From assembly GCA_025677825.1 (NCBI GenBank), contig JAIXMO010000033.1, positions 186,001-250,000 on the forward strand: 64,000 bases of DNA, written 5' to 3'. The notes beneath the pieces were generated by a model, which worked only from the letters and a program-made list of their open reading frames with translations, did not search any database and was not told where the DNA came from. This DNA comes from Helicostylum pulchrum (Eukaryota > Mucoromycota > Mucoromycetes > Mucorales > Mucoraceae). Shown here in pieces: positions 54,855 to 64,000 of the stretch (within the stretch, counting starts at the first letter, position 1; each line of letters begins with the position of its first letter). The position numbers were made by a program, and so were the translations under genes.

Positions 54855-56541
54855 TTATTTATGAAGTACTGGTTTACCAATAGCGTTTGGATTCTCCACA
54901 TCAAATTGACGCCTTAAACAAGCGTAGACGATATCAGTTAATAGCAAGATTTGACCCAAGTTATATACAAGTGTAATAGCGTAAAAGAAATTAGCGTTTC
55001 CACTTCCTGCATAAATCCACAAGTGCCAGAAAATAGGTGCTAATCCAGAAGCGTACAAGAATAAATTAGAGATTAAGAATCCATAACGGCAGTCTACGCC
55101 AAAAAAAAAAAAAGGGTATTTAGTATGCAAACAAGAGAAAAATCAAGTGTTTCTTTTACATTTAAATAGTTCGTCGTGAATAGGAACAAGTGCCAAGTAA
55201 AGCGATGCATCACTGGCAGAAGGATAGCTTTTGAAAATAGCCATGACACCACAAAGTACGGTGATGGCAAAGATAGGTTGGTTACTGGGGAAATCGAGAT
55301 TAGTAATTGATTCACAAAACAACTTTTTAAAAAAAAACTTACCGTAATTTGATACAAATGGGTGCAGTAAAGATAAATGTATGAAATTGAAAAACAACCA
55401 TGAAAAATGATCTAAACTGATCAAAGATTTCGATGAAAAAGTACCAAAACATACCAACATTGGGAGTTAAATCAGTTACGAATATACTATTTGGTGTGTT
55501 AGTTTTTTTTTTTCCTTTCTAGTTTTTTTTTACATGTGTATACTTTACATGGTACCATAAGTAGAATTGATAAAGTCCCAAGAACCTGTGAATAATCTAG
55601 AGAACCCAAACAAGATGGAAATCCAACCAGCGAATGATCCAACCGAATAAACGTTCTACACAACATACTTTTTTTTTAAAAAAAGAGAACTGTAATCTTT
55701 TTCGCGATGTATAGTACCTTTTTATCATCTAGTACCAGCAACAGTGCAGGTAAAAGCATCGTAGGATAAAAACTAAGATACGAAGCAAGCGCGATCCAAA
55801 ACATCGCAGGCTTTGATCTACCTAACAAAAAAATAATCCTCATATTAACAATCTATCCCTTATTTTTTTCTTTACAAAAAAATCTATTTCGCAAACCTTT
55901 CAATCCACTTAACAAAGCCAAGACAATACTGAGGTTGGTAAATAAAAGAGTGGATCTTGACACACAAGATAGAATGGTAAGTGGGTTGAAAAGATATAAT
56001 GCCGCTACAGTACTAGGTAAAATAGGTGTGGTATCGTGCTCGACTTGTAATTTCTTGACGGACTTATCACGTTGTTGTTTAAGCTGAGTAATAGTCGATA
56101 AAGCGTATGCGATCAGCAAGTCAACCGTACTGAATAAAAGGGGAATAGTAAATGATGGTAAGGTCATGACGAACGAAAATAAACACAATAACAATGGTGA
56201 CTAAAAAAAAGAGTTTCTTTTTGTTTTTAATTCGTATTAACGATATTCGTTTTTTCGTAATATGTACCTGATGGAATACACCACCGTCGTATGGAGGTAC
56301 ATTGTTGTTATATAAAAATACACCTTCCGTTACTATATAAAATACAATATTAGATGAAAGATTCCCCCCCCCCCACAATAAAAAAACACACTTATTTACA
56401 TCTCTTAAAACTAGTAACAGGTGTAGAAAGTTCTACACGTTGTGCTAATGTATTTGTAACTGACGGGAAGCTAAATATAGCCAATCGAAGAACGAAAGCT
56501 GTAGCATATATTAGCTTGGACTTTTTAAACAGTGTAGTCAT
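54855..56541 (-). CDS. PIGU: GPI transamidase subunit PIG-U
   Basis: Polytopic ER membrane subunit of the complex that attaches GPI anchors to proteins. Exons 56541-56400, 56332-56268, 56200-55897, 55821-55718, 55655-55549, 55486-55343, 55284-55160 and 55093-54855 give 409 residues. Recognised by NNVPPYDGGVFHQ in the first lumenal loop, YLFNPLTILSCVSRST, TDLTPNVGMFWYFFIEIFD, YPSASDASLYLALVPI, and FWHLWIYAGSGNANFFYAIT near the end. Several membrane helices are evident. Eight exons join in phase, with exon 5 ending at a GTAAAG donor rather than the nearer GGTACC. It is the most intron-rich gene here. Confidence 0.93.
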
Positions 56542-57120
56542 ATGCTGCTGTAAAATGGAAACGAGGTGTACATAGGTTTTCAGGTCTCTTTTTTAAAAGG
56601 TGTGTCCTCTTTTTTTTACCCAGTCACGAATTAACAAGCCAAAGTTTGTTTTGGGCCAAACTCTTGTAACAATCGCGTAATAAGCTAACTCCAATTTATT
56701 AAAAAAACTATAAATAAAAAATCTTATTGACTCGTCCTATTTTATCTCTCTTTAATTCTTTTTGTCCTTTTTCTGTTTTGCAAGTAATACCTCTTAAGGT
56801 GAGTTGGTCATAGAATTCATTTTTTTTCCTCTATTGAAATGTAAAAAATTTAATCAAATTACTGATTAAAGACTTATCAGGGTTGTATGTATATATTTTA
56901 AACTTTACCATATTAAAAAAAACGCGTTGGTTGCTGCAAGAGATCGCAAGAAAGTGCGTCTGAAAAAAAGTACGCCTGAAAAAAAGTACGCGAAGATCCA
57001 AAACATTTGATCAGGATGGAGGTCCCCCTTCTTACTCCAAAAGGCTGTTCGCCGCGAGCATAGCGAGTGTCAAGCGGTTAGTGTGAAGATACTACCACAT
57101 CTATAAAAAAGACGTCGGTC
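56542..57120. other. Intergenic region
   Basis: Upstream of PIG-U; AT-rich at first, then a more mixed stretch from about 56930 with the near-repeat AAAAAGTACGC / AAAAAGTACGCG. No gene seen, though an upstream exon of the next gene may lie here. Confidence 0.4.
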
Positions 57121-58265
57121 ATTTCCCGTCGACGTCAATGCCTTTGATCGACAAAAAGCCTGCGGCTATCGATTTAAAGGCACAAGAAGAAACTATAGTG
57201 CTTTGCAAACTTGGTTGATGGGTCCCCATTATTTATACCCATCAAAACAAGGTAATAAGTAGATATATGCCTTTAAATTAATCGAAGCTGACCTCTTTAT
57301 TTCAGTAAAGCTGCAAATATCATATCAAATACAAATCACGAGGAATTGTCTGAAGAAATGAATAGACTGTTAAACCTCGACTGGAATCAGTACCCGCAAT
57401 TAGGGTACTGCACTTCTCAACTTCTGGCCGGGGCAATTCTGGTGGAAAGGAGGACGACAATGATTATTAATACCATTAAGCCGTACTCGAGAGATTCTCT
57501 CCTGGACGCGCACCATGAAAAAAAAAAAAAAATTGCCTGGTTTCATCACTCCCTTGTTTGCCTGACCGATATGGCTACTTAATCGTCTACAACATCACCA
57601 TTCGAGATGAACACAAGCTCATTATTGGTACACACCCTTGTAACCTGCTAGTAACATCCAGCTTCTGGCTGGATACTGTTTCAGTGAATATGGGATCGAC
57701 AACTTCTCACTTCAGCCCATCAAATAATACGAAAGTATATCGTCTGGTTCTACCATCGACTAGCCCCCAGGCTATGCCATCTTTATACGTACTCAAGCGA
57801 GTACGTATTAAATTCGATGGCATTTCAACGTACACACAATGTCGTGCCTCATCAAGTATTGCTTCCCGCCTGGAGTACCAGCCTGTCACCATTTGGACGC
57901 TATGCGATCAAGAAACAAACCGGTCGCATATGTCTCAAGAAAAGATGTCGTCGTTATTATTCCGAGAAGTAGCTAATCAAGTAATAATCAAAGGAAACGA
58001 TGCTCGATTGAATATAGCAGCAGTGAAGAACGTTATCGGCATCGATAAAAAAGTAACTTCGGCTGTAAAAATTATTCAAAATATACAAGGCTTATTCGAA
58101 GAAGATCAACAAAATATAAGTATTATTGGCAGCGAGAAATTGAATAACCACTTGATAGATTTAGCCAACATCATAAATAACAAGAAAGAAAACGAAAAAA
58201 GAAGATTGCTGACTGTATTAAAGAGTTCTACACTGCTTCACGTTCCTTCCACCGCTCCCTCTTAA
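57121..58265 (+). pseudogene. Unknown protein gene with a frameshift in an A run
   Basis: Exon-like piece to 57251 reads VNAFDRQKACGYRFKGTRRN and SALQTWLMGPHYLYPS, then a GTAATA donor; resuming at 57311 in phase it gives ANIISNTNHEELSEEMNRLL and LGYCTSQLLAGAILVERR. A run of about 15 A at 57518-57532 separates this from a second frame that continues to 58265 with PDRYGYLIVYNITIRDEHK, LKRVRIKFDGIST, REVANQVIIKGNDARLNIAA, and a coiled-coil-like NNHLIDLANIINNKKENEKR tail. The A run changes the frame by one, so it is either a pseudogene or a homopolymer error. The 5' end was not found. Codon use is less AT-rich than the neighbours, hinting at different origin. Family unknown. Confidence 0.5.
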
Positions 58266-58563
58266 GCTACCAATGTATATATATGATTAAATAAAAACTA
58301 TATTTCGTGAAATGAACAGTTTAAATTCTTCAAGACCCCCCTTTAATAAGTGGAAAAGGAAAAATAAAATTGATAAATTGGGTCAAGTAATGAAATCAAA
58401 TCTGCTCATTTGTATGAGCTATTTTTTTTTAAAAAAAAGTATTATAGACTGTTTAGATATATATATTGTTTATTCTTAAAAAAAGATATCAAGAATAATG
58501 TACACTATAAAAAAAGAGTAGTTACAGAGAAATTAAAGAGCCATACATAAAAATGTAAAAGAT

Positions 58564-59345
58564 TTAGTTGGCCTTTCTACGGAAAGAGCAGCCTACAAAG
58601 ATCAGAAAAAAAAAACGGTTAATATTCCACCTCTCTTTTGCATATATTTATAACTTACCCTCGGTCAAACGAGCACGGCCACCAGTAGGTTGACACAAAA
58701 CGGTACCACAAGAAGTACACAAAACAACAGTTTGAGCGTGACTGAAGACAGTGCTGATGTTTAAACAACCTACAAAAAATAACCCGTATTTTAGTACCAA
58801 AACAAAATTATACACTATTCTCTTGTTTGTATCTTACCAGGGCACTTGACATCCATGAAGTAGGAGTTGGGAGATTGCACGAGTCTCTTAAGCTTGTGAG
58901 AGCGCTTCTCATGCTCAACAGAGGGGTTAAGGAGATCGATGGCCAACTAAGAGAAGATAAAAAATAGAAATTAATATACTTTTGTCAAAGGATTTACCAT
59001 TATTGACATGTGTATATACGGTTTAGAGAAAAAAAAAAGTGAAAAGACAGCTTGTTGTTATCCTGGTAGTTTGAGTTGAATCGTGTTTCTTTTTCCACTT
59101 TCATTTCGTAGTAGTAATAGTGAACAATATTGTCAATTGATTCTAAATTTTTTTTTTTTTTGGTGTAAAAAGTTGAAAGTCAAACTACAGTGAATCCATC
59201 CATCCCATGAAGCGTGTCATATGTTGTTATATATAATCCATCCATCCTCTTTTTTGTTGTTGTTGTGTAAGTTGATAGCTTGATTTCTCACTTTTTTTTT
59301 TCCCTTGTATATACACATCATGTTGATCATGATACTTACGGTCAT
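58564..59345 (-). CDS. RPS27: 40S ribosomal protein eS27 (RPS27)
   Basis: Zinc-binding protein of the small subunit. Exons 59345-59340, 58946-58838, 58769-58659 and 58592-58564 give 84 residues, the canonical length. Exon 1 holds only ATG ACC, followed by a 393-base intron, unusually long for this window. The sequence reads [70 protein letters not shown] and CSFRRKAN; the four finger cysteines (CPGC and CTSC) are intact. Codon choice is strongly biased as in uS3. Missed by a simple frame scan because no exon exceeds 37 codons. Confidence 0.96.
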
Positions 59346-59930
59346 ATTGCTGTGTCGAAGGCTTGTGAAAAGGGAAGAATTATTCGGTTCCTCGCACTGA
59401 TGTTCTTTTGTAATTATAATTTTTTTTTACTAGTCCGGTGCGAAACACTTTTTAAACTACCGAACTTCGTAGTGTATCTAGTACCTTCCAAAAACTTTCG
59501 AGTTAGTATTATTTTTTTCTTTTTGTTTTCTTTTTCTAAGTAGTAAGGTAATAAATAGAAGTGATGTCTCACTGGTACATTCTGGTTAAAAGTAAATATC
59601 ACCTATATTCAGTGGTACGCAGTCATGGCAATTAGAATTTATTATGTACATACATAACCTGCTAAAAAAAAGTCAATTCTAGTTACTTATTTAGAAAAAC
59701 AATAAACTATGCATGAAAAATGAAATATATTTATTGTAAGAAATAAAAAGGAGAGATATAGAGCAACAAAAAAAATATATATGAAAAAAAAAAAGAATGA
59801 AATACTAGTTAGAAAGAGAGATAATATAGAGTACAGTGCATAAAAAAGATGGGGGGGGGGGAAATAAGAAAGGAATAGTAATAAATTAGTAGATAATAGA
59901 AGTTATATATAGAAGAAGGTTTTGTTTTTT
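59346..59930. promoter_or_regulatory. Promoter region of the eS27 gene
   Basis: Lies between the start of eS27 and the end of the RRM gene, both on the minus strand. It holds AT-rich spacer with a poly-G run near 59851-59861 and a less AT-rich patch near 59430-59500. No further gene seen. Confidence 0.45.
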
Positions 59931-61360
59931 TTAAGCGTAAATGCCATTCAAATGCCAGTCATTTTCCTCGTCATTAAGCTTTGGAATAGTATTTAACCAA
60001 TCGTCTTCAGCTTTAAACAATAAATTATCTTGGTGACTATAATATTGTTGAGGAGGAGATAATGGCTTAAAAGAACCGAGCAAATGAGTAGGTGTATTGT
60101 TGTTGTTGTTGTTATTGTTGTGAATAGTAGATAAAGTGGTAGTAGTAGTAGTAGGACTCATGATAGGATGATCAAATAAGAAAGAAACAGGTGAAGTGGG
60201 TACTTTATCAGCGTGGGATCTACCCCAAGACAATCGAATTCGAGAGGTACCTATGACAAATCCATTCATTTTTTCAATGGCTTCTTCTGCAGATTGTCGT
60301 GTGACATACTGTACAAACCCACAGCCCTTTCCAGGGGGAATCTTTACATAGCTTACTTCACCAAACGGAGAAAAATGATGGCCCAATTCTTCTTCGGTTA
60401 CAGGAGAGGATAAACCACCTACAAATACTGTTGTATTATTAGGATCTGTAGGCTGTTGAACCAAAGCAGGTGCTTGTAAAGCTAATTGAACGTATCTTGT
60501 TTGACTGTGGTTATTCTTTGGAGTAGCAATTGATACACGCATAGGTCTACCATTACAAACCATACCGTTCATTTCCATTAATGCATCTTGTTGTTCCACT
60601 TGATTCAAGAATCTGACAAATCCGTATCCGCGTGAAAGACCTGATAATGGGTCAGTCATTATTTTTGCTGAATGACAAGAAGTATATCTTGATCTAAATA
60701 CAGACTACACAATAAAAATTGAGTCTGTTTGTTTGCGCTAAATATATAACAAGTAAGCACTTACCAAGAGAAATGTTTCATCCACATCATTACTCAAATC
60801 ACCAACAAATAAGCTGTACTCGGGTGCACGATCCTCTCTTTTACAAAAAAGAAAAAAATAATTAATAATGGTGAGACAAATGCAATCTTTTGTAACTTAC
60901 TTTCTATCGCAAATTCCACCACCAGAAGCCCAATTAAGTCTAAAGGTACGTTGTGAATTTGGAATTTTAGAACCATGAATTGTATTTAATGCTCTTTGGG
61001 CGGATTGATAGGTAGGAAATCCAATAAATGCATAACCAGAACTGATACTAATATTTTATCAGTTTTTTTTTTTTTAGTTATTACTTATTACTTGTTACTG
61101 TATTATATATATTTGTTTACCCTGTTCTTTTGTCTCGAATTAATTTTACTACGACTGTTTCTCCAAGTAAGAACCAAACTTGACGTATAAAGTTTTCGTC
61201 CATCCAAGGATCAAGATCACCCATCCTGTTTTTTTAAGTAACAAAAAAGTAAATGAGTAACAAAAAAAAAAAAAAGTGTTTTATAAAAAGTTTACCAAAG
61301 CGTCATTCGAGGAATATTGTTGTTTAACCTAAACGTATTATCAAATAATATTTCAGACAT
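59931..61360 (-). CDS. RNA-binding protein with three RRMs, Nam8/Csx1/TIA-1-like
   Basis: Exons 61360-61296, 61225-61121, 61047-60901, 60837-60765 and 60704-59931 give 387 residues. RRM1 begins [16 protein letters not shown] with RNP1 GYAFIGF; RRM2 begins [14 protein letters not shown] with RNP1 [11 protein letters not shown]3 begins [16 protein letters not shown] with RNP1 KGCGFVQY. The spacing (RRM1-2 close, RRM3 after a Pro/Gln linker) is typical of Nam8, Csx1 and Ngr1, which act in splicing of weak introns or in mRNA stability. The C-terminus is Thr- and Asn-rich with an (N)8 run, then an acidic tail ending LNGIYA. Which of the Nam8-type paralogues it represents cannot be decided. Confidence 0.9.
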
Positions 61361-62604
61361 AATAAAAGACTTTTTGTGTATGTAAAGAAGAAAGAAAATG
61401 TAACTGAAAGAAAGAAAGAAGGAAAGAAAAAGAAGGGGGGAAATGATGATTTTTAACCTCAGGTGATGCCAAAACTTGTATCATCAGGCCTCCTACAAGA
61501 ATAAACCGTGCGACATTTTGACTAATGTACAGTGTGAATCGTCTCGTTACCACAGAAAAAAAATACTAAGCCAATTGCATATTACTAATTCTGTCAAACT
61601 AAAATGTCCAATGTCTATCGACATTATATCGCTGCTGTTAAGAGTTGCGTGCAATTGTCTGTAAATGTCGAATGGATAAATTTGGGTGCTTGGAGAAACT
61701 TTGTTAAAAAAGCAATTTCCTTGTTTCGCCTCAGAATAAGGCTCTACGTGTAAATATTATTAGAATAAGTTAGATATGTTAGCATTGACACAAAGGTACA
61801 TGGCCTGCATAAAATATCAAGAAAACTCAACATAGAAAATATAGTCTTGTACATACTTTGTTATAAAAGAGAGCAAAGTTAATTTAAGCTGACACAGTTA
61901 ACCAAGAGTAAGAACAATATATCCGTGCAGCTGGTAAATATTGTCCATTTTAAGAAAATGAATGGCGCCAATTAGAAAATGATTTGCAGTCTGTTGGCCA
62001 ATGATTATCGTTTTTAAAACTTTAGTTTGTCTGTTTGGGATAGGCCAAATTGGCGTTACCGAATGAAGGCTTTAATTCTTTCTTTTCACTTTTAAAACTT
62101 TTTAAGTCGGATACGTTCTTGTTATTGATGTATCTACGTATTACATATTCTCATATGAAGTTACGTAAACTATATAAAATAAAGTATCTTCGACATATAT
62201 GTTCTATTTTCTATCGATTTGATAATATAATTATAAAGACTGTTTAAACTCTTTACAAGATCATGTAACTGGTTTACATAAACCAATGTCACATTATCTA
62301 TAAGTAAGCTACAAGTTACAAGCCTCTATATTGCGTCTTTTTATAAGGAAAATACACGCGGTATAGATTTATCTGTAATAAATCTGTACTTGTCAAAACA
62401 AAACCAACATAAAATAGTAATCAAAAGGTGTAGATATATAGCATGTATATAACACTGATAATTTATTTTTGATATTAATTTTATATTTTATAACTGTCGA
62501 TATCACATTTACTTTACGTTATTTTTATTTTTCGATATTAACAGTTATTTTCGATAACTGTTGTCAATATCACAGGTACAGTGTTTTGAAAAAAAGGAAA
62601 ATAA
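61361..62604. other. Intergenic region before the Fanzor-like pseudogene
   Basis: AT-rich, with AAAGAAAG tracts upstream of the RRM gene and the second copy of a 46-base dispersed repeat at 62343. The short frames near 62050 and 61476 lack coding character. Confidence 0.45.
62343..62388. repeat. 46-base dispersed repeat with internal palindrome, copy 2
   Basis: Matches 45469-45514 with two substitutions in the loop of the AGATTTA / TAAATCT palindrome. It lies about 220 bases before the Fanzor-like pseudogene and may belong to its 5' end. Confidence 0.6.
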
Positions 62605-63764
62605 GTGGAAAGGAAAGGGACAGAGGGTAGAGTATATAGTTATTTCAGTGACTTATGTAATGATGCTGACAGCATAACTGGTGATAGAATAGGTGGGTCT
62701 CGTGGAAGAGCAGCAGACTTGGAAGAAGTAAATAAAACCGTCAAAGATGATTTAAATGATGATGATTTTCAGCCTCCAATTATTACTTGAAAAAGAAAAG
62801 GTATCTATTATTATAATAAACTTTCAATACGTAAAAAATTTAACGTAAAAACAAAAGTCAAAGCGAACACCCAACTGACTCAGTCTCAAGATAAGAAGTA
62901 CAAGGGCAAGGGGAAGGAAAAGGCTTTATATACTGTGTGTATCCGAAACGAAGTTGGAAGCACAAACACGGGTAGCTCCTCTACAACACGCACCAGCGTT
63001 ATAACGCTTGCGGACTCCAGTGACGACTTTGATAAACCAACTGTCAAAAATTTTTATTTAGGGTAATCGAGCAAGTCCATTCTCAGCAAATTGCCTTGTA
63101 TGAATGCACGAAAATTCAAACCGCCTATCAAAACAGCGTCAAAGCGCATATTGGTACTAGATCACGTACTATGTTGAATAAACTGTTCGGAAAAGACGAA
63201 AAGTTGAACAATCTCCGCAAAAGAATGAAAGCTGAAGGGTTTACTGAAAAAGATATAAAAGAAGCTCATCATAAAGAGGTTTTTAATCCATGTACTCAAG
63301 TAAAGCTTGCCGTCGCAAGTAAAAAAATACCTCCTGCCAACATCTTGGATGAAACGTCTAGATCGCGTATAAGAAATTTTTTCTTTGCATACCCTGACAG
63401 CTAACTATAACTTTCAAAAAGATTCTATTTTTTATGATGTAAGTACCCTAATTGTGAAGACGATTTGGAAAATTTCAAAACAGTAATCAATCCTCGTCCT
63501 TATAGAAGAATTACAATGCCAACAGTGAAGTGTCATGGGCTATTGCGGTAAGAATATGACAGTAATGTAGCACTAGAACTTTAATGATAATAACAATGAC
63601 TTTTTAGTTACAAAAACCCCCAATGTCTTGTCGAGGAGTCCAGAAGAAAGCTATGGAATAGGGACCTCGTTGCAGTATTAAACTTCAGAAAGATTCTGGT
63701 CAGCTTGAGGGAGACGAGTAGACGACCCGAGATTTTTACAAGAAAGCAAACATCAAAAAAATAA
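62605..63764 (+). pseudogene. Fanzor/TnpB-like RNA-guided nuclease, internally deleted copy
   Basis: N-terminal part from 62605 is acidic, then Lys-rich (KYKGKGKEKA), interrupted by an in-frame TGA near 62788 and a frame change near 63060. It continues HIGTRSRTMLNKLF, LRKRMKAEGFTEKDIKEA and IPPANILDETSRSRIRNFFF, then shifts frame near 63400 to NFQKDSIFYD. The next readable part is already the C-terminus: CKYPNCEDDLENFK, VINPRPYRRI, TVKCHGLLR, a 60-base intron (63548-63607) within the Arg codon, then YKNPQC and LWNRDLVAVLNFRKILVSLR, ending at TAA 63762. The central part with RuvC-I and RuvC-II is missing. WNRD with its Asp is kept; one finger cysteine (LLRC) is now Tyr. A dead, internally deleted copy. 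Confidence 0.72.
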
Positions 63765-64000
63765 CCTTTCCGCCAGAGTTATCACTCTGGCCAATTTATG
63801 CTGGTAAAGTACTAAAATACCCTATTTTATAAACCCAAAACGACAATAGTTGGTGAACTAACCGATATGTTGATTTCAGGTTAGAGACATTTTTTTTTTT
63901 ACTAGTTAACGACATTTGATTTTTCAAAACGGACGAAATTTACAGGTCACACTGTATCAGTGGCCATCCATACGCCAATTATCATGTGTGTAAGTCTGAT
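63765..64000. other. Window end, 3' flank of the Fanzor-like pseudogene
   Basis: AT-rich, with a possible short coding scrap (GHTVSVAIHTPIIMC at 63945-63990) that runs off the window edge. Too short to call. Confidence 0.3.

Noticed and set aside
55554..55555. Donor GGTACC for PIG-U exon 5
   Set aside because: It puts the next exon out of phase; the GTAAAG donor seven bases further keeps TYGTIIFVTDLTPN in frame.

Overview
The window looks like nuclear DNA of an early-diverging filamentous fungus, most likely Mucorales (Mucoromycota). The evidence is AT-rich sequence full of A/T homopolymers, very short GT-AG introns (about 50-90 nt) in nearly every housekeeping gene, fungal-type gene content, and accessory families I associate with Mucorales: an expanded F-box-like/LRR-like family and Fanzor/TnpB-like nuclease remnants. 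Genus cannot be fixed from the sequence alone.

Layout. 0-6 kb: a small secreted protein, an unknown three-exon gene, and a decaying cluster of glycine-rich secreted proteins, interrupted by a 1.4-kb non-coding repeat (3001-4370). 6.7-15.5 kb: NDUFS7 (complex I), a broken F-box gene, ribosomal protein uS3 (with a 3-nt micro-exon), a RING-CH membrane E3 ligase and a Ser/Thr-rich mucin-like membrane protein. 16-18 kb: a decayed unknown gene. 18-39 kb: a minus-strand array of F-box/LRR-like paralogues (five intact, several broken) around two mitochondrial GTPase genes, EngB-type and MSS1/MnmE. A Fanzor-like remnant (28.1-28.6 kb) and an inverted second copy of the 1.4-kb repeat (36.05-37.45 kb) lie inside the array. 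39.6-42.5 kb: an RSC4-like protein with bromodomain-ankyrin-bromodomain order. 43.2-45.6 kb: a graveyard of broken genes with a small terminal-inverted-repeat element.

46-61.4 kb is dense housekeeping DNA: alpha/beta hydrolase (ABHD4/5-Cld1 type), PUS10, mRNA cap methyltransferase CMTR1, a HIG1/Rcf1 protein overlapping CMTR1 tail to tail, cyclophilin A, RNase H2 subunit B, PIG-U, an unknown frameshifted gene, ribosomal protein eS27 and a Nam8/Csx1-like three-RRM protein. 61.4-64 kb: a repeat shared with 45.5 kb and an internally deleted Fanzor-like pseudogene.

Functionally, several genes serve mitochondria (NDUFS7, EngB, MSS1, Rcf1) or RNA and translation (uS3, eS27, PUS10, CMTR1, the RRM protein), but they show no operon-like organisation. 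The most notable items are the two Fanzor-like remnants sharing an intron position, the inverted pair of fold-back repeats, the uS3 micro-exon, the F-box array, and several multi-exon genes that only appear after splicing (RING-CH ligase, Rcf1, eS27, RNASEH2B). All exon structures were deduced by hand from splice consensus, reading phase and remembered family sequence; none is backed by transcripts or a database search.
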